64,000 bases of DNA from Microseira sp041929235 (GTDB taxonomy: Bacteria; Cyanobacteriota; Cyanobacteriia; Cyanobacteriales; Aerosakkonemataceae), in the NCBI RefSeq assembly GCF_041929235.1, contig NZ_JBHFNP010000019.1, forward strand, positions 1 through 64,000, written 5' to 3'. How positions within the stretch are numbered: position 1 is the stretch's first letter; every line of letters begins with the position of its first letter. Made by a program: the position numbers and the translations under genes. The notes beneath the pieces were generated by a model that was given only the letters and a program-made list of their open reading frames with translations, was not told the origin of the DNA and did not search any database. Below are positions 18,546 through 26,486 of the stretch, piece by piece.

Positions 18546-20528
18546 ATGGCAGTAATCGATCGTAGCTTCGACACAGTAAGCAACGAAAATTTTAATGGTG
18601 AGAATTTGAGCGTTCCCAATGACTTTTCTAAGTTTGTCTCTTCTCTGATCGGCGATGTGCAATTCAAAGGCACAATTTTACAGAATGCTGACTTTCAAGC
18701 CGCATCCCTGACCAATGTTGACTTTTCGCCTTTCAATTCAGTCAGTGCCGACTTAACAGGCGCGAAGTTTAATTTGGCTGCCATGAGTAATGTGAATTTT
18801 ACTCAGGCAAACATGGTAGGTGCAAACCTTTTCAAGGCTACCGCTTTGGGAATCAACTTATCGGGTGCGAACCTGTCAGGTGCAACAACGAATTTGCGGG
18901 AAGCCAATTTCACCGATGCAGTTGCGGTGGGTGCAAATCTGAGTGGAGCTGATGCGTCGCTTGCTGTTATGAAAGGCATCGACCTGAGCAGTGCCACCCT
19001 GGTTGACACCATTTTTAATTTAGCCGATCTGAGTGGCGAATCCGGTGAAAACAGTAAGTTTAACAACGCCAACGCCACGAATGCCAAGTTTTTTGATGCC
19101 AAACTTAAAGGTGCAGATTTCACAGGTGCGACCCTTACGGGTGCTGACTTCGAGAGTGCTGACATTGAAAGCATCAAGTTTTCTGGCACCAATGCCACAG
19201 GTGCTGATTTCACATTAACCAACTTTACCGATGCTAACCTGGAAAACTCGATCTTTGACCGGGCGAATTTAAGTGGAGCAGCGCTCACCGATACGAGTAC
19301 CCTAACACCGAATGTAGCCGCAAATCTGAGTTTCCGGGGTGCCATTATGACTGGCTTCCGGACAGAGGATGTGGTGATTACAGGGTCTAACTTCAGTCCT
19401 TATGTCAACGCCAATGGCACTGCAATCCAGACTGATTTAACTGGGGCGCTTCTGTCGGATACCGACTTGGACGGAGCGGATCTGCGGGGTGCCATTATGG
19501 TGGACTTGATTGCAGAAGATCTGCAATTAGTTGGCGCAAATCTCAATACTTTTGTCTCACCAAATAGCACCTCCTATCGAACCGATCTTTCGGGTGCTGA
19601 ACTGGTACGTGGCAATCTGACTAATGCCACAGCTATTGGGGCAAAGATGACCGGGATTAACCTGAGCTTTGGCTTCCTCAATGGTGCTAATCTCACAGGT
19701 GGTGTTGAACTCAATAACGCTTTTCTGGAAAATACGGAGATCTTTGGCACCAATTTAACTGGCGCAAATTTAACTGATGCGAATCTGAAACTGATAAAGG
19801 GCAATGGATCGACTCTCCTGGTGGCAGCCAATCTGACCGCAGCGGATCTCACAGAGGCCAGCCTCAACAATGCTATCTTGACGGGTGCAACCCTGAGCGG
19901 TGCTTCTCTCCAGAAGGCAGATCTGGACGGCGCTAACCTGACGGGTGCAACCCTAAGCGGCATCAACTTTGTGGATGGTTCAGCGGTTGGTGCTAACTTC
20001 ACCAATGCCAACTTGTCCAATGCCAACTTCACCAAAGTTGACTTGACCAACGCCGATTTCACTGGCGCAACGGCAACGGGTGCGATCGCCCTTTATGTAG
20101 GAACCTCAGGTGCTGAGATTCTGACGGGATCTGGCGACAACGATAACATCTTTGGCAACGAGGGCAATGACACCCTCAATGGTGAAGCCGGAAATGATTA
20201 TCTCGATGGCGGTGCTGGTAGCGATATTCTCAATGGTGGAGATGGAGAGGATAGGCTGATTGGTCGGGCTGGTAATGATACGCTCAATGGTGGGGCTGGA
20301 GCCGATCTACTGATTTTCTCCAGTGGATTTGGAGCCGATAGGATCAATAGCTTCAGAGATGGAGCTGACAAGATCGATCTCATCAGTTTTGGCATTAGCT
20401 TTAGCAATTTATCCATTAGCGTCAGTAGTGGCAATTCGATTGTCACCTCCACAGCGTTTGGTACTGGCAATAGCATTACTGTTGCTGGTGTAACAAACCT
20501 CACCGCTGCCGACTTCCTGTTTGTTTAA
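18546..20528 (+). CDS. Pentapeptide-repeat protein with C-terminal RTX repeats
   Basis: The first ~520 residues are A(D/N)LxxA-type pentapeptide repeats (for example LSGANLSGA, FTNANLSNANFTKVDLTNA), which fold into a right-handed quadrilateral beta-helix. Residues about 525-600 switch to RTX nonapeptides (GNEGNDTLNGEAGNDYLDGG), followed by an RTX-type tail with FGADRINSFRDGADKIDLIS as in type I secretion substrates. ATG 18546 is preferred over ATG 18540 because the purine-rich GGGTGG at 18534-18539 is then properly spaced. There is no signal peptide. The product is probably secreted and calcium-binding; pentapeptide proteins otherwise have varied or unknown roles. Directly after the stop lies the tail of a glycosyltransferase-like gene. 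Confidence 0.88.
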   Translation: MAVIDRSFDTVSNENFNGENLSVPNDFSKFVSSLIGDVQFKGTILQNADFQAASLTNVDFSPFNSVSADLTGAKFNLAAMSNVNFTQANMVGANLFKATALGINLSGANLSGATTNLREANFTDAVAVGANLSGADASLAVMKGIDLSSATLVDTIFNLADLSGESGENSKFNNANATNAKFFDAKLKGADFTGATLTGADFESADIESIKFSGTNATGADFTLTNFTDANLENSIFDRANLSGAALTDTSTLTPNVAANLSFRGAIMTGFRTEDVVITGSNFSPYVNANGTAIQTDLTGALLSDTDLDGADLRGAIMVDLIAEDLQLVGANLNTFVSPNSTSYRTDLSGAELVRGNLTNATAIGAKMTGINLSFGFLNGANLTGGVELNNAFLENTEIFGTNLTGANLTDANLKLIKGNGSTLLVAANLTAADLTEASLNNAILTGATLSGASLQKADLDGANLTGATLSGINFVDGSAVGANFTNANLSNANFTKVDLTNADFTGATATGAIALYVGTSGAEILTGSGDNDNIFGNEGNDTLNGEAGNDYLDGGAGSDILNGGDGEDRLIGRAGNDTLNGGAGADLLIFSSGFGADRINSFRDGADKIDLISFGISFSNLSISVSSGNSIVTSTAFGTGNSITVAGVTNLTAADFLFV

Positions 20529-20680
20529 AGCCTCTGGAAAGTGCCGCCACTTTGGGAATTATCAAGACATTTCGGGTCTACAAATCAGTAGCACCACAGG
20601 CAAGTTTTTGGGAAATTCAGCACTATGGAACCAGATTTTTGGATTTAATTGGGGAACAGGTAGATTTGGCAATGTGCTAA
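20529..20680 (+). pseudogene. 3' remnant of a second copy of the EDD glycosyltransferase-like gene
   Basis: The sequence matches the last ~150 bases of the gene at 7669-8535, including the stop: LESAATLGIIKTFRVYKSVA is followed by SFWEIQHYGTRFLDLIGEQV and DLAMC. The frame is still open, so the loss of the upstream part is probably recent. It begins at the base after the stop of the pentapeptide/RTX gene, so a deletion or recombination joined the two here. Confidence 0.9.
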
Positions 20681-20738
20681 TAGTCACAGAACTTACGCAA
20701 TCCGAGGCCAGAAACCCGGTTTCGACCGTCGATCTCTG

Positions 20739-20981
20739 ATATCATGTCCCTTGGCAACGGTTGTGTAACTGCTAATAGCTAATCGCTAATGGCTAAATAA
20801 AAAAGAAACAGTCAATAATTACTGAGCAGCTCTGGAGGCAATTGACAAGCGAGCAATTAGCAGGGGCTATCGCATTTGCGTAGAAATATTTCTTGTTGGC
20901 CGACAAAATAACAGCGCAAATGCGATAGCCCTTACACGCAATTAGCTATCCATACACTACCGATGCCTAAGGACATGATAT
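20739..20981. repeat. MITE-like element, family ATATCATGTCC, copy 2, with nested element
   Basis: Ends ATATCATGTCC (20739-20749) and GGACATGATAT (20971-20981) are identical to those at 8553-8677, but the element is inverted relative to copy 1. The extra length comes partly from a nested element bounded by GGGCTATCGCATTTGCG (20864-20880) and CGCAAATGCGATAGCCC (20915-20931), a perfect 17-bp inverted repeat lying between AATTAG-type heptamers. Confidence 0.85.
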
Positions 20982-21044
20982 GATTGCCAAACCAAGGATT
21001 TTTCGGCTCGCCAAAGTTTCTTTGCGTAAGTGCTAATAGTCAAT

Positions 21045-21073
21045 AAAAAGCTCCCACCCACTGGGAGCTTTTT
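21045..21073. terminator. Bidirectional rho-independent terminator
   Basis: AAAAAGCTCCCA (21045-21056) pairs with TGGGAGCTTTTT (21062-21073) around a 5-base loop. The A-run on one side and the T-run on the other let it work on both strands, ending the transcript of the pentapeptide gene region and that of the HEAT gene coming from the right. Confidence 0.85.
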
Positions 21074-21191
21074 GGGTTTCAATTGCGGGCTTGCAGATTG
21101 TACTATATCAGGAATTACGCAAATTCAGCAGGTGAGCAGGGGGGAACTTACCAATTAGCAATTAGCAATTAGCAATTACCAATTACCCAAT

Positions 21192-22664
21192 CTAAAATCT
21201 GAGATTCTCCAGAGCGATTGCAATCCCTTGTTTGAGCGCGGGGGTCAAATTATGATTAGCGACCAGAGCCTCTAATTTTGGCGCGACCCCAGAGAACTTT
21301 TTTAAGGCTGCGATGGCGTGCCATTTTACACCCTCATCCCCATCTGCCAACATTTGAATTAGCGAATCAATCGCCGCCGGATCTTTCAGATGCCCCAAAC
21401 TCGTTGCCAAGGCTTGTTTCAGTCTAGGATGTTGAATCGTCGGATAGTTAGAATTCAAGCCATCAAGCAAAATCTTAGCAGCGAGCCGTACTACATCTGG
21501 CTTTTCTACGCGCCCCAAAACCGCGATAATTTCCTGGCAAACTAAGTCAATATCCCCTGGATTGTTGGGCATCGGACGCGAAGAGGAAGCGGTGACAAGG
21601 GAGAGCGGTGACGCGGTGAATGTTGTAGAAAAACTCTCCCCGTCGCCGCGTCTCCCATTCGACCCGTCTTTTTTGCTCACCGGCGATCGATTCCGCTGTG
21701 CGATCGCTTTTTGTAAATAAATTAGCGCCTTTGGCGTCTCGATCCAGCCGAGACTTCGCACAATTTGAACTTGTAACGATAGCGGCGCGGTTCCCTTTCG
21801 CAGCACGGCAAACAAAGCATCGGCGGCGGCGTCTGTTCCCATGCGCCCCAAGGCAATAGCAGCAGCATGGCAAACTTCCAGATTCAAGTCCCAAAGTTGC
21901 TTGGTCAACTGCGCCACCAATTCTAATTCTTCCTGCAATTGCGCCCTGAAACCCAAACCGATGGTGGCTTCCCGCCTCACTGGCGCTGCGGTATCTTTGA
22001 GCGCGTCTAACAAAACTGGCGGAATGCGATCGTCGTGAAAGCTGGCGAGCGCTTCTATAGCTGTTGTTCTAACCGCTACTTCTTTATCTCGGATAACACT
22101 GAGCAGAGGTGTAATGGTTTCCGAGTGGCGGATGTGGGAAAGCGCCTTTACTGCCAAGGATCTGGTTTCGTCTCGCTCCAGCATATCCGTCAAAGCGTCG
22201 ATTGCTAAGCGAAAAGCGGTAGCATTTTTTGACGATGCACCGAGGCTGGCTAACGCGGCTGCTGCCATTGCGGTTAAATCTTCGCTATGGTTGGTCTTGA
22301 GAACGTCTACCAAAGCCGCGATCGCTTCTGGATTGTGGAAATCGCCTAAAATGCGAGCAGCGAACCAGCGTAACTCCCGATCTTCTTCGGCTTCGTCTGC
22401 CAAAATAGCTACTAAAGGAGCGATCGCAAAACTTCCCAGTCGAGGGAAAACCTTCGCAACTTCCCAACGTTGGTGAAAATCCCCGGTTTCCAGAATTTCT
22501 AACGCTAAAGTTAGCAGTAAATTTATATCAGGTAAGGCTTGCTGTTCCCCCCCAGGTGCGCCTGCACTGTTTCTCTTCACCGGCAGTTGTTGCAGGCATT
22601 GGTTGAGCAAAGACCAATTCTTTTGCTCAACGGCACAAGCAGCCTGTTCTAGAACGTTCAACAT
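21192..22664 (-). CDS. HEAT-repeat protein
   Basis: The 490-residue protein is built of about 30-residue helical pairs of the HEAT/PBS-lyase type (for example DREVAVR...ALASFHDDRIPPVLLDAL, AAADALFAVLRKGTAPL, LADGDEGVKWHAIAALKKFS). Such proteins are scaffolds or bilin-lyase-related (CpcE/NblB-like); no catalytic function can be assigned. Around residues 325-370 a low-complexity insert (SKKDGSNGRRGDGE to SSSRPMPNNPG) breaks the repeat pattern and is encoded by a dispersed inverted repeat (about 21573-21680). The gene lies on the strand opposite to nrtABCD, downstream of the Rieske gene, and is separated from it by a terminator, so it is probably transcribed alone. Confidence 0.85.
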   Translation of the reverse strand: MLNVLEQAACAVEQKNWSLLNQCLQQLPVKRNSAGAPGGEQQALPDINLLLTLALEILETGDFHQRWEVAKVFPRLGSFAIAPLVAILADEAEEDRELRWFAARILGDFHNPEAIAALVDVLKTNHSEDLTAMAAAALASLGASSKNATAFRLAIDALTDMLERDETRSLAVKALSHIRHSETITPLLSVIRDKEVAVRTTAIEALASFHDDRIPPVLLDALKDTAAPVRREATIGLGFRAQLQEELELVAQLTKQLWDLNLEVCHAAAIALGRMGTDAAADALFAVLRKGTAPLSLQVQIVRSLGWIETPKALIYLQKAIAQRNRSPVSKKDGSNGRRGDGESFSTTFTASPLSLVTASSSRPMPNNPGDIDLVCQEIIAVLGRVEKPDVVRLAAKILLDGLNSNYPTIQHPRLKQALATSLGHLKDPAAIDSLIQMLADGDEGVKWHAIAALKKFSGVAPKLEALVANHNLTPALKQGIAIALENLRF

Positions 22665-22696
22665 GATCCTTATTTATTTGAGCGAGTTGGATTTTA

Positions 22697-22727
22697 ATAA
22701 AAAATCGCCCCTTTCATAGGAGGCGAT
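22697..22727 (-). terminator. Rho-independent terminator for the Rieske transcript
   Basis: Read on the minus strand, ATCGCCTCC pairs with GGGGCGAT around a TATGAAA loop and is followed by TTTTTTATT. It lies just upstream of the HEAT gene start and would stop readthrough from the Rieske gene. Confidence 0.65.
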
Positions 22728-22789
22728 CGCCTTGTCAATCGGAGGGCTTGGAGTAGGTGCAACACAAAACTGACTCAAAACACGCATAG

Positions 22790-22900
22790 CTATCTAACTC
22801 GCTTGTTTTGACGTTTATTTCCTGCTTCAGCCAAGGGAGTCGGCTCCTTCTTGTCCACAGGCGTTAATTCCGCTGTTGCGCGACGTACTTGATGTTTTAC
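22790..22900 (-). pseudogene. C-terminal fragment of a TnpB gene
   Basis: On the minus strand an open stretch reads VKHQVRRATAELTPVDKKEP followed by TPLAEAGNKRQNKRVR and TAG (22790-22792). This resembles the tail of IS1341-type TnpB and aligns with LVRAASAEFTPGDC at the end of TnpB element 2. The rest of the gene is missing. Confidence 0.6.
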
Positions 22901-23016
22901 TGAAAACACGATATTCGGTTCTCCCAGTTGGTTTTTGTAACTTTTACTACTGAATGACTTTTTCGATTCTTATTATGCATCGAAACCATGCTGTTTGATC
23001 ATATTTGGTGGTTGAT

Positions 23017-23487
23017 CTAGCTGGATCTGACCAAAACTGAATTACCTTCAATCTTGGCTTGGTAAGTTTTTAGCGGCTTATCCGCTGGACCGGTGACAAC
23101 GGTGCCATTGGTGGCGAATTTAGAACCGTGACAAGGACAGACAAACTCCCTTGGCTGCGACTTCCAATCTACCGTGCAGCGTAAGTGGGGACAGGTGGGA
23201 TTAACCGCCACAAGTTGGTTAGCAGCAGCAGGGTTACGGACAACTAAAACCGGGCCAACGGCAGATTGCTTGTCCAGGATTTGACCTTTCTGAGTTAAAT
23301 CCGCAACCGTACCGACAACGACAAAGCGATCGCTGCGGGGAGAACTGGCGACGGCTGTGTCCGTGGCGGTGTTATTTGTTTGTGCTTGAGTATCGGTGTT
23401 GTTAGAGGAACAGGCGGCAAGTGCTACCGGCAGCGAACTGGCTACCCAACCCACACCCACCCAGCCCAGAAAGGTACGACGATCCAT
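23017..23487 (-). CDS. Rieske [2Fe-2S] protein, Tat/lipoprotein-type
   Basis: The 156-residue protein starts MDRRTFLGWVGVGWVASSLP with a twin-arginine and hydrophobic core and a lipobox LAAC ending at Cys26, so it is probably exported folded and lipid-anchored. The Rieske fold is clear: box 1 CPHLRC (Cys99, His101, Cys104) and box 2 CPCHGSKF (Cys117, Cys119, His120); the two extra cysteines are the disulfide pair of bc1/b6f-type Rieske proteins. It is shorter than PetC and has a low-complexity Asn/Thr/Ala linker after the lipobox, so it is more likely a minor periplasmic or thylakoid-lumen Rieske protein than the core cytochrome b6f subunit. It is divergent from nrtA across a 618-bp region. 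Electron partner unknown. Confidence 0.9.
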   Translation of the reverse strand: MDRRTFLGWVGVGWVASSLPVALAACSSNNTDTQAQTNNTATDTAVASSPRSDRFVVVGTVADLTQKGQILDKQSAVGPVLVVRNPAAANQLVAVNPTCPHLRCTVDWKSQPREFVCPCHGSKFATNGTVVTGPADKPLKTYQAKIEGNSVLVRSS

Positions 23488-23550
23488 AAATAACTCTAAG
23501 CGCTTCCAAATTCAACTTTACCAATTCCTTTGGGTCAAAAAGAAGCAGAG

Positions 23551-23619
23551 GGGCTCTGGAGCAGGGGAGCAGGGGAGCAGGGGAGATGGGGAGATGGGGA
23601 GATGGGGAGATGGGGAGAA
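23551..23619. repeat. Short tandem repeats GCAGGGGA and GATGGGGA
   Basis: About three GCAGGGGA units are followed by about four GATGGGGA units. A related GGAGCAGGGGAGC motif is embedded in the coding sequence of the regulator at 30074-31648. The array sits between the Rieske gene and nrtA. Confidence 0.85.
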
Positions 23620-23757
23620 TGTACATTCAAATTCCCCTGGAGCACCTTTTGCCCACCTGCCCCTGGACCTCTGCCTCTTTGGTCAATCTTTCTCAAGAAT
23701 TATATATGTCAAAATTGCATAACATATATGCCTAAACTTCATTTATTGCAATAATTT

Positions 23758-23800
23758 GTAACTAAAGATACGAAACAATCAATTCAGCGATGGCTTAATT
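23758..23800 (+). promoter_or_regulatory. NtcA box and -10 region upstream of nrtA
   Basis: GTAACTAAAGATAC at 23758-23771 is a perfect GTA-N8-TAC, the consensus of NtcA, the global nitrogen regulator of cyanobacteria. A TTAATT -10-like hexamer starts at 23795, 23 bases downstream, the spacing of NtcA-activated class II promoters. The nrtA ATG is about 300 bases further, giving a long leader. Confidence 0.75.
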
Positions 23801-24105
23801 AGACACCAAGGAGGAGCCGAAGCCGGTTTTACTTAACAAAACTCAATAGCTGTTCAGTAAGGGTAACCCCAAGTGATAACGTACCTAAACGCAACCTACT
23901 AGCAAAACTATTTACAAATACGATGCTTTCTGTTAAAGGCGATACCCCATCCATCGATTTAATTTGTCTAAGATCCAGAGTAAAATTATTACCCGCTTGC
24001 AGAAAGCCAAAACGAACACCAACTTGCTATCAGATGCAACTTAATCCCCTCTAGATAGGGGGAGCCAAGCCGGAAAGAAACCAACTATCGTACAGGTAAA
24101 GAAAA

Positions 24106-25464
24106 ATGACCAAGTTTTCCAGACGCAAATTCATCATCACCGCAGGCGCAACAGCAGCAGGAACTCTTTTAGCCCACGGCTGTACTTCAGGGAATAATAC
24201 TACCGCCAACAATACGCCCGCTGCTAACAATGCACCCGCGGCAACTTCGAGTCCAGTCGTAGCTACCAACGTCAGCGCCGCCGACGCCCCAGAAGTGACG
24301 ACAGCCAAACTGGGATATATCGCGCTGACCGACTCTGCACCCCTAATTATTGCCAAAGAAAAGGGGTTGTTTGAAAAGTATGGGATGAAGGATGTAGAAG
24401 TCCTCAAGCAAGCATCTTGGCCGGTTACTCGCGATAATTTAGAAATTGGTTCCACTGGCGGCGGTATCGACGGGGCGCACATTCTAACCCCCATGCCTTA
24501 CTTTATGACCTTGGGTCAAACCAAGACCAAGCAAGCTATACCGATGTACATTTTGGCAAGGTTAAATACAAACGGTCAGGCGATTTCTATTGGCAATACT
24601 TACAAAGATGCCAAGATTGGCTTAGAAGCTAAAGCGCTTAAGGATGCATTCTCTCAAGCTAAAGCCAGCGGTAAAGACGAACTTAAAGTCGCCATTACCT
24701 TTCCCGGCGGTACTCACGACTTGTGGATGCGCTACTGGCTAGCAGCTAACGGCATTAATCCAGACCAAGAAGTTTCGGTAATTCCCGTTCCACCGCCGCA
24801 AATGGTGGCAAATATGAAGACGGGGAATATGGAAGCATTTTGCGTAGGGGAACCTTGGAACGCGCAATTGATTAACCAGGGGGCAGGTTATAGCGCTTTA
24901 GTGACAGGAGAACTGTGGAAAAACCACCCCGAAAAAGCTTTAGGAATGCGCGCAGATTGGGTGGATAAACATCCTAAAGCGGCGAAGGCAATTTTAAAAG
25001 CTGTCATGGAAGCGCAGCAGTGGTGCGAAAAGACGGAAAATAAAGAAGAAATGTGCCAAATTCTGTCGCAAGCGAAGTGGTTTAAAGTACCCGCAGCTGA
25101 TATTATCGAACGGGCTAAAGGCAATATTGAATATGGCGATGGTCGTCCCGCGCTGCAAGCTAGCGACTTGCGGATGAAGTTCTGGGCAGATAATGCTTCC
25201 TATCCTTATAAGAGTCACGATTTGTGGTTCTTGACTGAAAATATTCGCTGGGGCAATATTCCGGCGGATACTAATACTAAGGAATTGGTTGATAAAGTCA
25301 ACCGGGAAGATTTGTGGAGAGCAGCCGCTCAAGAATTGGGCGTACCGGCGGCCGAAATTCCCACCAGTCCTTCTCGCGGTGTCGAAACTTTCTTTGATGG
25401 CGTTACTTTCGATCCGGAAAACCCGGCAGCTTATTTGGCAAGTCTCAAGATTAAGAAGGCTTAA
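24106..25464 (+). CDS. nrtA: Nitrate/nitrite-binding lipoprotein NrtA
   Basis: NrtA is the substrate-binding protein of the NrtABCD nitrate/nitrite ABC importer. The 452-residue product starts MTKFSRRKFIITAGATAAGT with twin Arg6-Arg7 and a lipobox LAHGC (Cys26), then an Ala/Asn/Thr-rich linker and the binding domain (KLGYIALTDSAPLIIAKEKG, GTHDLWMRYWLAANGINPD, EAFCVGEPWN, all typical of NrtA/CmpA). The same signatures recur in the C-terminal half of NrtC. ATG 24106 is the first gene after the NtcA box. A hairpin just after its stop separates it from nrtB and may help keep its mRNA more abundant than the rest. The cyanate/bicarbonate paralogs CmpA/CynA are alternatives, but the nitrate context and NrtC/NrtD neighbours favour NrtA. 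Confidence 0.93.
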   Translation: MTKFSRRKFIITAGATAAGTLLAHGCTSGNNTTANNTPAANNAPAATSSPVVATNVSAADAPEVTTAKLGYIALTDSAPLIIAKEKGLFEKYGMKDVEVLKQASWPVTRDNLEIGSTGGGIDGAHILTPMPYFMTLGQTKTKQAIPMYILARLNTNGQAISIGNTYKDAKIGLEAKALKDAFSQAKASGKDELKVAITFPGGTHDLWMRYWLAANGINPDQEVSVIPVPPPQMVANMKTGNMEAFCVGEPWNAQLINQGAGYSALVTGELWKNHPEKALGMRADWVDKHPKAAKAILKAVMEAQQWCEKTENKEEMCQILSQAKWFKVPAADIIERAKGNIEYGDGRPALQASDLRMKFWADNASYPYKSHDLWFLTENIRWGNIPADTNTKELVDKVNREDLWRAAAQELGVPAAEIPTSPSRGVETFFDGVTFDPENPAAYLASLKIKKA

Positions 25465-25482
25465 TTAGTCAATAATGTAGCC

Positions 25483-25528
25483 GAGGCAGAGCCTCTAGGA
25501 TTGAGTTCCCAGGCAGGAGCCTGGGAAC
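25483..25528. repeat. Hairpin repeat between nrtA and nrtB
   Basis: GAGGCAGAGCCTC (25483-25495) and GTTCCCAGGCAGGAGCCTGGGAAC (25505-25528) are two inverted repeats of a dispersed family also seen twice at 39013-39144. Located 19 bases after the nrtA stop, they could stabilise the 3' end of nrtA mRNA or reduce readthrough into nrtB. Confidence 0.75.
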
Positions 25529-25576
25529 TAGGGGAAGACAAAGTAATAACTGACGGCTGATAATTTGGAGGGTTTC

Positions 25577-26422
25577 ATGACTGCTAGAAGCGATCGCAGA
25601 TATTCAACTAATAACAATCCCCAGCAATTGTTGGGTAGTTGGTTCAAGAAAAATAATAAATATGTCTTGCCGCCAATTGTAGCGATCGCATTCTTTGCGA
25701 TTGTCTGGCAAATTCTCTGTCCTCCCGGTTCCAAAGGCTTACCAGGGCCGATGCAAGTAATCGCCGATACGTGGGACCCTTACATCATCAATCCTTTCTT
25801 TGATAACGGTGGCACCGATAAAGGCTTGGCTTTGCAAGTCTTCGCCAGCTTGCAACGGGTAGCAATTGGCTTTTCTTTATCGGCAATTGTTGGCATCGCT
25901 TTGGGTATTTTTATTGGCGTCAATGACTTTGTTTTTCGCGCCGTAGACCCACTTTTTCAAGTGCTGCGTACCATTCCTCCCCTCGCTTGGTTACCGATTT
26001 CTCTTGCCGCGTTTCAACAAAGCAATCCTTCCGCAATCTTTGTAATTTTTATTACGGCGATTTGGCCGATTCTGATTAACACAACCGTTGGCGTACAGAA
26101 CATTCCGCAAGATTACAGAAACGTCGCCAGGGTGTTGCGTCTAAAAAGTCATAAGTATTTCTTGAAGATCGTTCTGCCCGCTTCGGTTCCCTACATTTTT
26201 ACCGGGTTGAAAATAGGAATTGGTTTATCCTGGTTGGCAATTGTTGCGGCTGAAATGTTAGTCGGCGGTGTAGGAATTGGTTTCTTTATCTGGGATGCTT
26301 ACAACAACTCGCTGTTGTCCCAAATTATTGTCGCGCTGATTTACGTCGGGGTGGTCGGTCTGCTACTAGACAGGTTAGTTAGCTTCATCGGCAGCCTTCT
26401 AGTACCGCAAGAACATAAGTAG
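25577..26422 (+). CDS. nrtB: Nitrate ABC transporter permease NrtB
   Basis: NrtB is the integral membrane subunit of the nitrate/nitrite importer. The 281-residue product has a hydrophilic N-terminus, then helices such as YVLPPIVAIAFFAIVWQIL, and the BPD_transp_1 permease core (RVAIGFSLSAIVGIALGIFI, RTIPPLAWLPISLAAF). The cytoplasmic coupling loop is in the region RNVARVLRLKSHKYFLKIV. ATG 25577 has GGAGGG at 25567-25572 and gives the usual NrtB length; an upstream TTG at 25565 is less likely because it overlaps that site. It follows nrtA by 112 bases and precedes nrtC by 64. Confidence 0.93.
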   Translation: MTARSDRRYSTNNNPQQLLGSWFKKNNKYVLPPIVAIAFFAIVWQILCPPGSKGLPGPMQVIADTWDPYIINPFFDNGGTDKGLALQVFASLQRVAIGFSLSAIVGIALGIFIGVNDFVFRAVDPLFQVLRTIPPLAWLPISLAAFQQSNPSAIFVIFITAIWPILINTTVGVQNIPQDYRNVARVLRLKSHKYFLKIVLPASVPYIFTGLKIGIGLSWLAIVAAEMLVGGVGIGFFIWDAYNNSLLSQIIVALIYVGVVGLLLDRLVSFIGSLLVPQEHK

Positions 26423-26486
26423 TTCGTAGTAGGCGATGGCAGCGCCTACTACAAACACAATTACCAATTACCAATTACCAATCACC

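Noticed and set aside
19574..20503. Minus-strand frames opposite the pentapeptide gene
   Set aside because: Low-complexity antisense shadows of the A(D/N)LxxA repeats.
26436..26486. N-terminal extension of NrtC
   Set aside because: The extension is encoded by CCAATTA heptamers; ATG 26487 gives the family start.
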